A DNA stretch of 64,000 nucleotides from CAWDMN01 sp963803155 (GCA_963803155.1 CAWDMN010000036.1:248001-312000); one strand, 5' to 3'. Positions 17,459 to 26,473 are shown, counted from the stretch's first letter. Notes: a model not told the origin generated them from the sequence alone. Numbers and translations are program-made.

Positions 17459-18079
17459 ATGTTTCCGAAATCTCCTTTTTTCCTTTCCGCTTTCGTTCTT
17501 TTGCTGAGTTTTCAATCTCCGCTTTCGGCAGCTTCCCAGACAGCTCCATCCCTCGAATCCATCAATCTTACGGTGCGAATCTACAATTTCGCCAAAATTG
17601 AATCTTATACGGTGGAACGGGCACAAAAAAGAATTTCCGCCATTCTTGGCCAGGCCGGAGTCGAACTGAACTGGATCCCATGCCCTCGCAACGCATCTGA
17701 AGTTGCGGAATTCCCAGCCTGCACTTCGGAGCTTGGGCCGACAGACCTGATTCTGAAACTTGTTCCGCGTTTTGATATGGAAAAAAACGGACTCAAGAAA
17801 AGCGCTTTTGGAATGTCAATGGGAAGAAGCATCATCATTTCCTGCGAACGACTGCAGGATGTGGCTAATAATGGGGAGCAAACCTGTGAAAAAATTTTGG
17901 GATTAACGGTGGCTCACGAGATTGGGCACGCCCTATTGGGAAGCAATTCTCATTCCGCTCGCGGGATTATGCGGCCCCACTGGGATCCGGAAGATTTGCA
18001 GAAAGAAAGCCGTCAAAGTTCCTATTTTATAGAAGAACAGGTCCAATTCATTCACCAGAATCAGATGGCCCAAAAATAG
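17459..18079 (+). CDS. Secreted zincin-like metallopeptidase-domain protein
   Basis: 206 residues. The ATG at 17459 has AGGAGG 8 bases upstream. A signal peptide occupies about residues 1-27 (SAFVLLLSFQSPLSAASQ). The putative zinc site is AHEIGHALLGSNSHSARGIM, with HEIGH as HExxH, a third histidine in SNSH, and a GIM that could be the Met-turn. Earlier parts contain two cysteine pairs around ISCERLQD and EQTCEK. Exported HEIGH-LLGSNSH proteins are common in Acidobacteria; substrate and activity are unknown to me. It diverges from the ECF sigma gene, which might control it (inference from position). Confidence 0.75.
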   Translation: MFPKSPFFLSAFVLLLSFQSPLSAASQTAPSLESINLTVRIYNFAKIESYTVERAQKRISAILGQAGVELNWIPCPRNASEVAEFPACTSELGPTDLILKLVPRFDMEKNGLKKSAFGMSMGRSIIISCERLQDVANNGEQTCEKILGLTVAHEIGHALLGSNSHSARGIMRPHWDPEDLQKESRQSSYFIEEQVQFIHQNQMAQK

Positions 18080-18316
18080 AAGCAGGAAAAATGGGAAACC
18101 ATAGAATGCAAGGCTAGAGGCACAACAAACCATATTTCGAAGCAAGATAAATTTCAATTCAAACATGGGTTTCCGGTGCCAGGGATTATGCAATTATACA
18201 TAGTCTCCCACCGGCGATGTCCCCCTCACCGAATCTGCCCATCGGCGGATTCCCTCGTCTCCTGCGCTGGCGAGAGCGCGGGAGACGGGTGAGGAGGCAC
18301 GCTCAGTAAAAACCCT
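18080..18316. other. Intergenic region before the REP/RAYT unit
   Basis: No gene seen. A GC-rich imperfect hairpin is present at 18258-18285 (TCTCCTGCGCT pairing with AGCGCGGGAGA). It lies 30 bases before the first REP sequence and may be a degraded repeat. Confidence 0.45.
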
Positions 18317-18444
18317 GTAGGGCGTTTTTCTAAAACGCCATGGGAAGGTAAGTTGTAGGGCGTTCCACTGGGGGTGGATCTGCGTTTTTCTAAAACGCCA
18401 GGGGAGCCAACCTTGCCCAGCGGCGGTCGACACGACCGCCCTAC
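18317..18444. repeat. REP cluster upstream of RAYT (three hairpins with GTAG foot)
   Basis: Three REP units. REP1 is GTAG at 18317-18320 followed by the perfect hairpin GGCGTTTT-TCT-AAAACGCC at 18321-18339. REP2 at 18355-18399 has the same ends but carries a ~20-base insertion with its own CCAC/GGTG hairpin. REP3 at 18422-18444 is in the opposite orientation: hairpin GGCGGTCG-ACA-CGACCGCC, with CTAC (GTAG on the minus strand) at its right foot. A GTAG foot plus hairpin is the known substrate layout for RAYT enzymes. Confidence 0.85.
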
Positions 18445-18517
18445 AATATTGCCATATATTCCACGATTCACTCCATACATTCTCAGCTTATAATAGAAAG
18501 AAGAACAGAGGTTGTAT

Positions 18518-18958
18518 ATGAGTCGGCCTCCTCGCATACCCAACAAATTACCTTTGGATAAGCCCACAATTTACTTCATAACAATTTGTACTGAGAAACG
18601 TCTTAAGGTCCTTGATAATCACTCTAGTTGGACCACTTGCCTTGCTGTTTTTCCCAAGCTTACAAGATGGTCCTTGATTGCTGCACTAGCCATGCCTGAT
18701 CATATTCATCTTATGGCCAGCCCCTACTTGAGGGACGAATCAGCAAAGAATTTTTCCAAATGGTTCAAACGATGGTTCAACGAAATCCTTCATCCATCCT
18801 GGACCTGGCAAGAAGGTAGTTTTGACCATTTGCTCCGTTCTTGGGAATCCGCACAACAAAAATGGGAATATATCCGCTTTAATCCGGTCAGGGCAGGCTT
18901 AGTGAAGAAGCCTGAGGATTGGCCCTACCAAACCGGATTCATCTCCAAATCTCTATAG
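18518..18958 (+). CDS. REP-associated tyrosine transposase (RAYT, IS200/IS605 Y1-like)
   Basis: 146 residues from the ATG at 18518, which has AGAGG 6 bases upstream. The HUH metal site is MPDHIHLMASP (about residues 63-73), and the catalytic tyrosine is expected in WEYIRFNPVRAGLVKKPEDW near 126. It is somewhat shorter than many RAYTs but both catalytic motifs are intact. The stop codon TAG at 18956-18958 lies inside the ATAG foot of the first downstream REP, so gene end and repeat overlap. By family knowledge RAYTs cut and join single-stranded REP DNA. Confidence 0.9.
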   Translation: MSRPPRIPNKLPLDKPTIYFITICTEKRLKVLDNHSSWTTCLAVFPKLTRWSLIAALAMPDHIHLMASPYLRDESAKNFSKWFKRWFNEILHPSWTWQEGSFDHLLRSWESAQQKWEYIRFNPVRAGLVKKPEDWPYQTGFISKSL

Positions 18959-19069
18959 GGCGTTTTTGTAAAACGCCTTCCTTGCTCAACGGCGGTTGAC
19001 ACAACCGCCCTACAACGACAAAAAGCGTTTGACACAATCGCAGATCCGCCCTCTGGCGGATCACCCTAC
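18955..19069. repeat. REP cluster downstream of RAYT
   Basis: Three units: ATAG at 18955-18958 with the perfect hairpin GGCGTTTT-TGT-AAAACGCC at 18959-18977; an inverted unit GGCGGTTG-ACA-CAACCGCC at 18991-19009 with CTAC at 19010-19013; and an inverted unit GATCCGCC-CTCT-GGCGGATC at 19043-19062 with CTAC at 19066-19069. A degenerate copy (AGCGTTTGACACAATCGC) lies between the last two. Stem sequences differ with compensating changes on both sides while the feet are conserved. Confidence 0.85.
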
Positions 19070-19274
19070 AACTCCGCCATCCCCAAAATATTTTCTGCAA
19101 TTGCTTGAAAACTGAGCCTGTAGCCACGCTGAGCGTTTTCCCGCGAGGCGTGGGCTTTTCGCCGCGCCGCATGATTTAAGTCTTGTCGAGCGAAGTTAAT
19201 CATCGCCAAAAACCCGCGCTTTGCACGGGCTACCGCTGGTCGCCCGCGTTCAGCGCGTCTACCAACTTTTCCAA
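19070..19274. other. Spacer with possible degenerate repeat
   Basis: No gene seen. Bases 19112-19150 contain TGTAGCCACGC followed by GCGAGGCGTGGGC, a loose inverted repeat; a similar TGGTAGCCACGC sequence occurs near 26060. This may be a further dispersed repeat family, but two weak copies do not prove it. Confidence 0.35.
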
Positions 19275-22200
19275 TCAACGCACCGGGCCCAGATAGCGAT
19301 CCAGCCAGGCCAGGGTTTCCTTGACTTCCTCGTTCCTGGGAATGTAGTGGTCTGTGTCGTAGAGCTTCAAAACCTTCTGGTCCTTCGGCGTGCCCAGAAG
19401 ATCAAACATCGGTTTTGCCTTCGTTTCGTAAGGATAGAACATGTCGTATTTTCCATTGAGCATTAAAGTTGGAATTCTTACACGGGTCACATAATTGATC
19501 TGGCTCACTGCAGGATGTGGAACTGGATCGAGCGCACCAACATAGATAACACTCGCTTTTAAGCGATCCTCTATGGCTGGTATAATAGCTCCACACCATC
19601 CACCCATACTGAAACCAACGAAGGCAAGCCTTGTGCAATCGATATCCGGACGGGTTTCCAAATAGTCGATACTTCTCTTGACATCCTTGAAAGCTTTGAT
19701 CAAGCAATCAAGAAATTGGTGCGGAGTCAAAGCGCTCAGAACAGTAGGTCCTCGTTCGAAGGATCCCTTATAGATGGGAAAAAGGACGGCACGGCCATTT
19801 TTGACTATAAAGGAAAGGTGTAAATTGAACTCTCCATTTTTATCCAGATCTTTGCTCGATTTTTGTTCGAGCGCATCTGCACTCGAGAAATAAACAATTG
19901 TCTGGTAAGGCCGAAGGTTCTTTTGGGGAAGGAAGAGATAAATAATGACTCGTTCGTTGTCGTAAGCAGCGTTAAAGGTAATCTTCTCCTGCACCCAGTC
20001 TTGCGCGCTTTCATTTCGCCATTCTATGTGAGCATTGAGATCAGTCTTGTCGTAGGAGAATAGCTCCTTGTAGACCTCGAAAACCGAATCGGGGACCGGC
20101 TTCATTTTATAAAAGTCCGGGGCTTTCCTAATCTCTGCCATTTGAAAAGCTGACTGCGGGATCCTCCCGGGATCAAGATAGAGCGCGCATCGAAAACCGT
20201 TCTTATTGGAACGGTCAAAGGGAGGAGCCTGACTCAAGTCTCCAAAAAGGTAAGGGGCATCATTCCAGGCACCGCCTCTGATAATCCTCCCTTTCGGTGC
20301 TTCATTCCAGCACCATTCCCTCGCGTTTCCTGCCATATCATAAGCTCCATAAGCAGTCATACCGGTATTACTTCCCACTGGAGCAGTTCCTCTGCCCTTG
20401 AAATTACTCAGAGGCGTAATAAAAGAGTTGAAGTGACCTTGAATGAGTGGCGTGAATTCTCCGCGAGCGATATCCCAATGAGTGGCCGTGGGCAAGCTTT
20501 TGCCCACCAATTCTGCGTAAGCCGCTGCCTCATACCAGCTCACCCCGGATACTGGAAAATTGGCTTGACCCTCTGGATACCCCCCAGCTTCCCAGGTCGC
20601 CGGGCCAAGCTGTCCAGTTTGGTCCACAAATTTCTTCAACGCTTCTTCCCACGTGAGCTCTTTTCCGTCTTTGGTAAATTTCTGTTTCCAGTATTCTTTT
20701 TTATGATAGCCGCCCCTGTCGATAAACGCCTTGAATTGTTTATTGGTAACTTCGTATTGGTCTATGAAAAAGTCGCCCATCCCCTTCTCGCCTTTGACTC
20801 GCACCATGCCGACGGAAATACTTCCCTTTTTGTCCAGTGTTCTAACAATATCGCAAGGGAACCACCTATTCTCAAGAAAGCCTCGGAAAGTGGGAGCGGC
20901 TGCGAAGACGGTTTCATACCCTTCCTTTTCCATTTTCCACCTGAATAAGCCTATAGGAAGCCTGATCTTCTCGATGGGTGAAACGCCGAGATATTTCCAT
21001 TCACTTTCCGGAGCTGAGTACTCTTTCATGTAGACATTTGCGCCAGGAGGCTCCGTCTTGATGGATATATTGGCTGCTATTTTCTTGAGCAATTCAGCAA
21101 GTCTGGGATCCTGCGGCAGATGTGTTTCCGCTTCCACTGCAAGCTTGTAGGCCGCAATATAATTCTCCCAACCGGCCTCTACGAGCTGATCGACTTTGGG
21201 CAGCAGTTCCTCTCTGGCCCAACGAACCTTGGCCTGGCGGTTAAAGAGCCAGAAACTAAGGAAGCCGATGACAAAAAGAATGAGCAAAGCCGTGATGGCA
21301 ACCTTCGGCTTTCGGACCCGGCGGAGGATTGCTCTGAGATTAAACGGCCGAGCTTCAGCGATTCGAAGGCTTTCCTGATATTCCCTCAGATCTTTCAGCA
21401 TCTCCCCGGCCGAGGAGTAGCGGGACTCAGGCTTCTTCTCTAGTGCACGATTGACAATGCGCTCCAGTTCTGGAGAGACTTCCGGCTTCAGGCTCTTCAG
21501 ACGCTGGGGCTCTTCATGCACGATGGAGTACATGAGGGAAGTTACGCTTTCACCGCGGAATGGCAGCTTACCACTCAGCATTTCATATAGAACAACCCCC
21601 AGTGACCAGATATCCGTGTGCTGTTTCACCTCATGTCCCAATACTTGTTCCGGGCTCATGTACTTGGCTGTTCCCATCAATAGTCCCGGCGTGGTCTGGG
21701 ACTCCGTGCTGACAGCTGTTTCTTCTACCCGCTTTTCGTGATGGATTCTCTTGGCTAATCCAAAGTCCAGCACCTTCACCTCCCCCTGTTTGTTCAAAAT
21801 CAGATTGGCAGGCTTGATATCGCGGTGAATGATCCCTTTCTTATGAGCCGCCTCCAATCCCTCAGCCGCCTGGATGCCAACATCCAGAATTTCATCGATT
21901 TCCAACGGATGATCCTTCATCCGTTCGGCCAGCGTGTGCCCTTCAACCAGTTCCATGGCAATCCAGTGGATTCCATCAGATTCTCCGATCTCATAAATGG
22001 TGGCAATGTTGGGATGGTTCAGTGCCGAGGCTGCCTTGGCTTCCCGCACAAAACGGCGCAGCCGATCGGGATCAGAGGCTACCTCAATGGGGAGAATCTT
22101 CAGGGCATCCATTCGGTCGAGCCGGGTGTCACGGGCCTGGTAGACTTCGCCCATCCCGCCTCGTCCGATCAGCGAGAGGATTTCGTACGGCCCGAGATTT

Positions 22201-22424
22201 CTCCCAACCAGCGACTGGGTTGGTTGCTGGGTTACGAGATCAAGAGCCGGCCTTTCTACAAAGCTCCCCGCCTTCTCATGAGCTGCCAGCAGCTTGTCGA
22301 CTTCCTTGCGCAACTCCGCATCTCCGGCACATGCCTGCTCCAGGAAAGCCTGGCGCTGGTCCGCTTCCCACTCCAGCGCTTCTTCCAGCAATTTGTCGAT
22401 CTGATGCCAGCGTTCGAGATTCAT
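19275..22424 (-). CDS. Multidomain Ser/Thr protein kinase, PEGA, FGE-sulfatase-like and alpha/beta-hydrolase fusion
   Basis: 1049 residues. Residues 1-60 form a helical N-terminus typical of acidobacterial kinases. The kinase domain spans about 80-350: glycine loop GRGGMGEVY, K109 in ALKIL, catalytic HRDIKPAN at 200-207, DFG at 220-222, and GTAKYMSPEQ. A single transmembrane helix is at 384-403. A PEGA-like domain (ISIKTEPPGANVYMKEYSAP) covers 455-510. A formylglycine-generating-enzyme-like domain spans about 540-770, including FIDQYEVTNKQF, GAYDMAGNAREW and RGGAWND. A C-terminal alpha/beta hydrolase spans about 800-1049 with nucleophile motif GFSMGGWCG. The kinase should be cytoplasmic and the FGE and hydrolase domains extracytoplasmic. 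Targets are unknown. Confidence 0.9.
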   Translation of the reverse strand: MNLERWHQIDKLLEEALEWEADQRQAFLEQACAGDAELRKEVDKLLAAHEKAGSFVERPALDLVTQQPTQSLVGRNLGPYEILSLIGRGGMGEVYQARDTRLDRMDALKILPIEVASDPDRLRRFVREAKAASALNHPNIATIYEIGESDGIHWIAMELVEGHTLAERMKDHPLEIDEILDVGIQAAEGLEAAHKKGIIHRDIKPANLILNKQGEVKVLDFGLAKRIHHEKRVEETAVSTESQTTPGLLMGTAKYMSPEQVLGHEVKQHTDIWSLGVVLYEMLSGKLPFRGESVTSLMYSIVHEEPQRLKSLKPEVSPELERIVNRALEKKPESRYSSAGEMLKDLREYQESLRIAEARPFNLRAILRRVRKPKVAITALLILFVIGFLSFWLFNRQAKVRWAREELLPKVDQLVEAGWENYIAAYKLAVEAETHLPQDPRLAELLKKIAANISIKTEPPGANVYMKEYSAPESEWKYLGVSPIEKIRLPIGLFRWKMEKEGYETVFAAAPTFRGFLENRWFPCDIVRTLDKKGSISVGMVRVKGEKGMGDFFIDQYEVTNKQFKAFIDRGGYHKKEYWKQKFTKDGKELTWEEALKKFVDQTGQLGPATWEAGGYPEGQANFPVSGVSWYEAAAYAELVGKSLPTATHWDIARGEFTPLIQGHFNSFITPLSNFKGRGTAPVGSNTGMTAYGAYDMAGNAREWCWNEAPKGRIIRGGAWNDAPYLFGDLSQAPPFDRSNKNGFRCALYLDPGRIPQSAFQMAEIRKAPDFYKMKPVPDSVFEVYKELFSYDKTDLNAHIEWRNESAQDWVQEKITFNAAYDNERVIIYLFLPQKNLRPYQTIVYFSSADALEQKSSKDLDKNGEFNLHLSFIVKNGRAVLFPIYKGSFERGPTVLSALTPHQFLDCLIKAFKDVKRSIDYLETRPDIDCTRLAFVGFSMGGWCGAIIPAIEDRLKASVIYVGALDPVPHPAVSQINYVTRVRIPTLMLNGKYDMFYPYETKAKPMFDLLGTPKDQKVLKLYDTDHYIPRNEEVKETLAWLDRYLGPVR

Positions 22425-23263
22425 AAATGCAGTGGTCAGTGATCAGTAGATATAGAATACGTCCGCGCGTGACGAATCAAAAAAGCCAACTTCGCGCCAG
22501 ACTGATGAGTAATCAGATCCAGACACTTTCTCTTGTCGTCCCAGCGGAGTTGTCCGCTTGGTTTTGGACTGCCCCCCCCATCACTCGCTGTCGCTTCGTG
22601 CTATCCGTATAGCCCAGCTGCTATGATTGGCAGGGAGCGCGAAGTGACAACGAGCGATCAGCCCAGCTTCACAGGCATCGGTTTGCGATTCCCATACTGG
22701 AAATCTCATGACTCTCCCAGGCTTTTTTCCGCTTGATCTGATTACTTGGCGGAGGAGACCTGAATAGTTGCCAAAAAAATATATCTATTGTTCGCCCAGT
22801 CAGCGGGAAATCAAGAGAACGTCGCGATCAAATCAGAATCAGGGTATAGGATGGACTGATATTATTGCGGAAATGGTTTCCTTGTCTAGCGGTTATTTGT
22901 ACGGGGTCTTTAAAAACACAAGAATCAAGATAACTACTCAGGCAACTCGGAGTCGGATTTCAGGATTCAGTATGAAGGCGCCAGCAAATAAAACTTGAGG
23001 GGATGGTGGTGTGGAAAAAATCTCACCAGTTCTTGCCCGGGGCCTATGCACGGGCCATTCTGGATTCTGCCCTCTGAATTCTGTCTACTTGAGTAGTGAC
23101 AAAATAAGATGCGTAGGAGCCAATCCCGCTTACCTTCAAACGAACCAACATAGCCTGGTTGGTCCCAATAATTGATCTCACAAAGGCACGGGAACACTGA
23201 GGGAAAAATGAATTTGGTCTGGGTTTCACTCCTTCTATACCCATCAAACCGGTGAATTAAAGA
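22425..23263. other. Long intergenic region with repeats
   Basis: 839 bases between two minus-strand genes. It holds GTGGTCA/GTGATCA heptamers at 22431-22447, directly upstream of the kinase start, and the second MITE-like element at 22930-23100. Bases 22450-22920 contain no convincing frame. No confident promoter was identified. Confidence 0.5.
22930..23100. mobile_element. MITE-like element, copy 2, with S23-type four-helix-bundle remnant
   Basis: Related to the element at 2546-2728. The left end is TAACTACTCAGG and the right end is CTTGAGTAGTGAC, inverted with respect to each other, and both continue inward as seven-base repeats (AGTCGGA, TTTCAGG, ATTCAGT on the left; GAATTCA, GAGGGCA, GAATCCA on the minus strand at the right). 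The interior reads KLEGMVVWKKSHQFLPGAYA in frame, a four-helix-bundle N-terminus, but is broken by a stop just before it and ends within 30 codons. Flanking octamers AATCAAGA and AAATAAGA match at 6 of 8 positions, possibly a decayed target duplication. Confidence 0.6.
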
Positions 23264-24883
23264 TTAAGGCGCGAGTTTTCGAAAAACCAGAATGGGGGAC
23301 TCCAGTGGGGTCTCGGCTCGGAACACTATCTTAAAGTGTTCTCTTAAATCCTGGGATTTATCCAGCGTCTTCCAACAGCCTTCCTCCTTTTGAACGATGA
23401 CCCAATCCACAAAACGGGATGGTTCCACCAAACCTTCGTCCCAATGACCATAGACTGTTTCGTTGATAAATTGGATTAAGCGAATGCCGGTTTGTTGCGG
23501 GATGATTCCATGCTCGCTCACATCCATCAAGATCGGCTTCCCATCATAATGTTGCTTCAAATAAGCAGCCACCTGGAATTCCGCCTGCTTGCGTTCCCAA
23601 CCATTCACGTACGCCTCTTGATAATATGGGATCCCATCACGCCCCGCGAGGCACATTTGTGCGTATTGAGAAATTCCCAGCAGGAGTATCAGGGTTCCCA
23701 ACGACCGCTCCAGAAAGGCAGGAGAGGAAACCTGAATTCCGGCAATGCAGAATTCCTTGGAATGGAGAAAGGTTCTGCTTCTCTCGCACAGCCATTGCAG
23801 ACTGATGGGGGCCATCAGGCAGAGAGCCGGCAAAAATAACGCTGTATAGCGGACATTCAAAATGCCAAAAGGCGGGAGGGTTGGCACATAAATAATTCCT
23901 GTTCCACGCAGCATGTTGTAAATGTAAAAGGCGGGAGGAAAAAGGAAAAGCAGACCTCCGACCGGCCAGCGGACGGTCTTGATCTGGCGGGCCAAAAATG
24001 TTATAAATCCCAGAATGCCCATACAGAACAAGAAGGAACCGGCACTGATCCGTACGGCCTCCCAATAATAATTCCATGCGAGCGCCGGATGATGATATGG
24101 AGGATATTGGCTCAAGCCAGACTCAGCCAGTATCCGGCCAATTCTCGTTTGCGTGGCGTATTCCCCTTTGGCAAAAGCTGTAAAATCTTGAAGCACCCAT
24201 GCGTTATAAAAAAACCACGACATCATTCCAGAGGCCGCCAGTAGGCCGTATGCCAAAGCGTGCCGGAACAAGAGGCCGAGATCGAGGCGCCGTCGCCATC
24301 CCACCCATATTACGGTCATGCCACCCAACACCGACAAAAGCCACGCGTCATAGCGGGTCAAGGAGGCAAGCGCCACAAAGAGGGCGGCTCGAATCAAGTC
24401 GCGCCACTGGAGCGAATCCACAAAACTGGCCAGGTCGCAAAAAAAGCCCAAAATAAGCGCAAGGTAAAGCATTTCTCCCAATGAGGTGGTTTGAAGATAA
24501 AGCACATTGGGATTCAGAACAAAAAAGCAGATCGCACACCAACGAAGAAAAGATCCGTGAAGGAAATAAGCACTCAGCCGGTAAAGAAAGAAAGCCGCCA
24601 CCCAGAAGGAAATCGCTGAAATCAGGCTACCCGCCAGCCCTGTTTTCCAAAGCCAATCGATCTGGACCAACGGGAGAAGCAGCAGATGCTGGAGCGGAAG
24701 CCAAACAGTACCCAGCAATTTCAGCTGGGGTTGAGGATGATCCAACACCCTGCGGGCAATGTTTAGATGGGCAACTCCATCGTAGTGCCAGTTGGTGATC
24801 CCGGCGCGAAAACAAACCAACAACACCAGCAGACTCCAAGCCGGTAGGAGGGACCAGAAGATGATTGGGATTTTTTTTTGCAA
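23264..24883 (-). CDS. Polytopic membrane glycosyltransferase-like protein (GT39/ArnT-like)
   Basis: 539 residues with about ten or more hydrophobic helices and a hydrophilic C-terminal domain (about 420-539). The N-terminal loop HYDGVAHLNIARRVLDHPQP, after the first helix, fits the acidic loop of GT-C fold transferases that use lipid-linked sugars, and LTRYDAWLLSVLGG near residue 173 is typical of this group. The donor and acceptor cannot be told from sequence. No lipopolysaccharide or cell-wall cluster surrounds it, so the target is open. The C-terminus contains VYGHWDEGLVEPSRFVDWVI. Confidence 0.7.
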   Translation of the reverse strand: MQKKIPIIFWSLLPAWSLLVLLVCFRAGITNWHYDGVAHLNIARRVLDHPQPQLKLLGTVWLPLQHLLLLPLVQIDWLWKTGLAGSLISAISFWVAAFFLYRLSAYFLHGSFLRWCAICFFVLNPNVLYLQTTSLGEMLYLALILGFFCDLASFVDSLQWRDLIRAALFVALASLTRYDAWLLSVLGGMTVIWVGWRRRLDLGLLFRHALAYGLLAASGMMSWFFYNAWVLQDFTAFAKGEYATQTRIGRILAESGLSQYPPYHHPALAWNYYWEAVRISAGSFLFCMGILGFITFLARQIKTVRWPVGGLLFLFPPAFYIYNMLRGTGIIYVPTLPPFGILNVRYTALFLPALCLMAPISLQWLCERSRTFLHSKEFCIAGIQVSSPAFLERSLGTLILLLGISQYAQMCLAGRDGIPYYQEAYVNGWERKQAEFQVAAYLKQHYDGKPILMDVSEHGIIPQQTGIRLIQFINETVYGHWDEGLVEPSRFVDWVIVQKEEGCWKTLDKSQDLREHFKIVFRAETPLESPILVFRKLAP

Positions 24884-24974
24884 GAATGCCTACAAAAAAA
24901 CAGGCCTGCCATGACGCCGGACCATTTTTCCAGCACTCATTTCAGGCCTGAATGATTGAATCGAGAGTTGCAGC

Positions 24975-25496
24975 TCAGATGAATAGCTCTTCATCCTGAT
25001 GCGCACGATCAATGGGACTGTGCCGACGCCCAAACAGAAATTGCAGGGCACAAGAAACCCCACGAATCAAAGCGGAAATTTCTCGCACCGGGGCCAGAAT
25101 ATTCTGCTGTATGACTTCGGCAGTGACTTGAATCTTCCCTACCACGTCTGAAACGATCTCATCCACTCTGGCGATCTGGACCCGAGCGCGATCGGTGGTT
25201 TCCTGCAAAGTCACATTCACCTTTTCCGCCTGGTTTTTGACCATCTCCGAAACCGCGACAAAATTCTCGGTGGTTTTCTGAAGATTTTCAAAAACATCTT
25301 TCGCCTGATCCAACCTCTCCTTGACGTCCGCGAGGAGAGGCGTGATCTTCCCTTCGAAAGTGGCGCGCTGGCGCTCCAGGGAAACCAGCATTTGCTTCAG
25401 TGATTTGTAGACTCCAAGAAAAGCCACCAACAGGAGGGCATCAAAAACCACCATCAAAGCAATCAAGAAAATCAGCAGTCCGTTTTCACTTTGCAC
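24975..25496 (-). CDS. DUF948-like membrane-anchored coiled-coil protein
   Basis: 173 residues. An N-terminal transmembrane helix (about 7-30, LIFLIALMVVFDALLLVAFL) is followed by a long helical region with heptad character up to about residue 140 (TPLLADVKERLDQAKDVFEN). Such DUF948-type proteins often pair with YtxH-type genes, as here with the gene at 25584-25895. They are often stress-linked by literature; the biochemical role is unknown. The two genes probably form an operon. Confidence 0.7.
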   Translation of the reverse strand: MQSENGLLIFLIALMVVFDALLLVAFLGVYKSLKQMLVSLERQRATFEGKITPLLADVKERLDQAKDVFENLQKTTENFVAVSEMVKNQAEKVNVTLQETTDRARVQIARVDEIVSDVVGKIQVTAEVIQQNILAPVREISALIRGVSCALQFLFGRRHSPIDRAHQDEELFI

Positions 25497-25583
25497 AGTT
25501 GCGACTCCCCTTCATAACCAAAATCGACATCACCAAATCAAGGCTATCTCAAAACATCAAAAGACCGGGGATTCACCGACGGG

Positions 25584-25895
25584 CTATTCCGCCGCCGTTT
25601 GTACTTTTGCTCTTTCTTCCCGATATGCCTGCTTACCCGCTTCAATCGCCGCGGAAATTTGATCGCGCTGCGTGTTAACCAGTTCCTTGCCCTTCTCAAC
25701 GTAATCCGAAACAGCCGTGGAAACATTGCGTCCGGCCGAACTCAGCTTTTCACGGCTTTCAGCCGCCTTTTGGGCAATGATCTCGCGAGTTTCCTTGCCG
25801 GAACGAGGGGCAAATAAAAGGGCTATAATCGCCCCAATTCCGCCTCCGATCAAAAAATAGGCTAATTTGGCCTGTGTGTTGGATCCTTCGCTCAT
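25584..25895 (-). CDS. YtxH domain-containing protein
   Basis: 103 residues. An N-terminal membrane helix is rich in glycine and alanine (LAYFLIGGGIGAIIALLFAP), immediately followed by RSGKETREIIAQKAAESREK, the YtxH signature. The remainder is amphipathic helix. An AGGAGG-like ribosome-binding site lies 7 bases before the start. It is followed 87 bases downstream by the DUF948-like gene; both probably belong to an envelope or general stress response (inference from family). Confidence 0.85.
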   Translation of the reverse strand: MSEGSNTQAKLAYFLIGGGIGAIIALLFAPRSGKETREIIAQKAAESREKLSSAGRNVSTAVSDYVEKGKELVNTQRDQISAAIEAGKQAYREERAKVQTAAE

Positions 25896-26473
25896 TGGAG
25901 TTCCTCCTTCTCACTGAATCAGGATTGGTTTATTCTTAGTCCCCGCCAAAGGAAAATTCAATATACATCATAACATCGTTGTGTAAAAGCCGGCTCGTCT
26001 GAGCCGCACCTTTTGGCGAGTCGAATTGATTCTTGCAACTACGCAGCACCCCTTCGTGTGGTAGCCACGCTCAGTGCATTTTAATTGTCGAGGCGTTTGG
26101 CCTCCTAGCTCAAAGCCCATGGCTCACTGGAATGTGCGCACCATGGCAGCCATTCAGCCTAGGCAATGAGTGATAGCCAATTTTTCAAATATCCAGCCGC
26201 GCTGCGCTCTTTGGTCGAAGAAATAGTCTCCCCCATCACTGGAGCTGCAATAATTGATGGTTTTGAGGCAAATATTGTTGCCTTGATATTTGATTCCCAA
26301 GGCCCAGCCCATAGCATGCGCGTTTTAATGTACTTCGGATTAAAGCATACCACTAAATCCAGATGAGACGGAAGAAATAAACTTCTGCGCTTCCGATCCA
26401 GATGACAGCTCGAAAAAGCCATGCACATTGGGTTGGATGCAATTTTCAAAGACTTTTCCGCAGGCAGTCCTGT
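25896..26473. other. Intergenic region, no gene supported
   Basis: 578 bases. Open frames exist on both strands at 26159-26449 but neither resembles a known family nor has a clear ribosome-binding site. A TGGTAGCCACGC sequence at about 26060 recalls the motif near 19112. The first 60 bases upstream of the YtxH gene are AT-rich and may contain its promoter. Confidence 0.45.

Larger units (their letters stand above)
18317..19069 (+). mobile_element. REPtron: RAYT gene flanked by REP hairpins
   Basis: The transposase-like gene at 18518-18958 is enclosed by three REP units upstream and three downstream, with direct and inverted units on both sides. This is the organisation described as a REPtron, in which a single-copy RAYT mobilises or maintains REP sequences across the genome. 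The outer limits given are the outermost clear REP feet. Confidence 0.8.
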
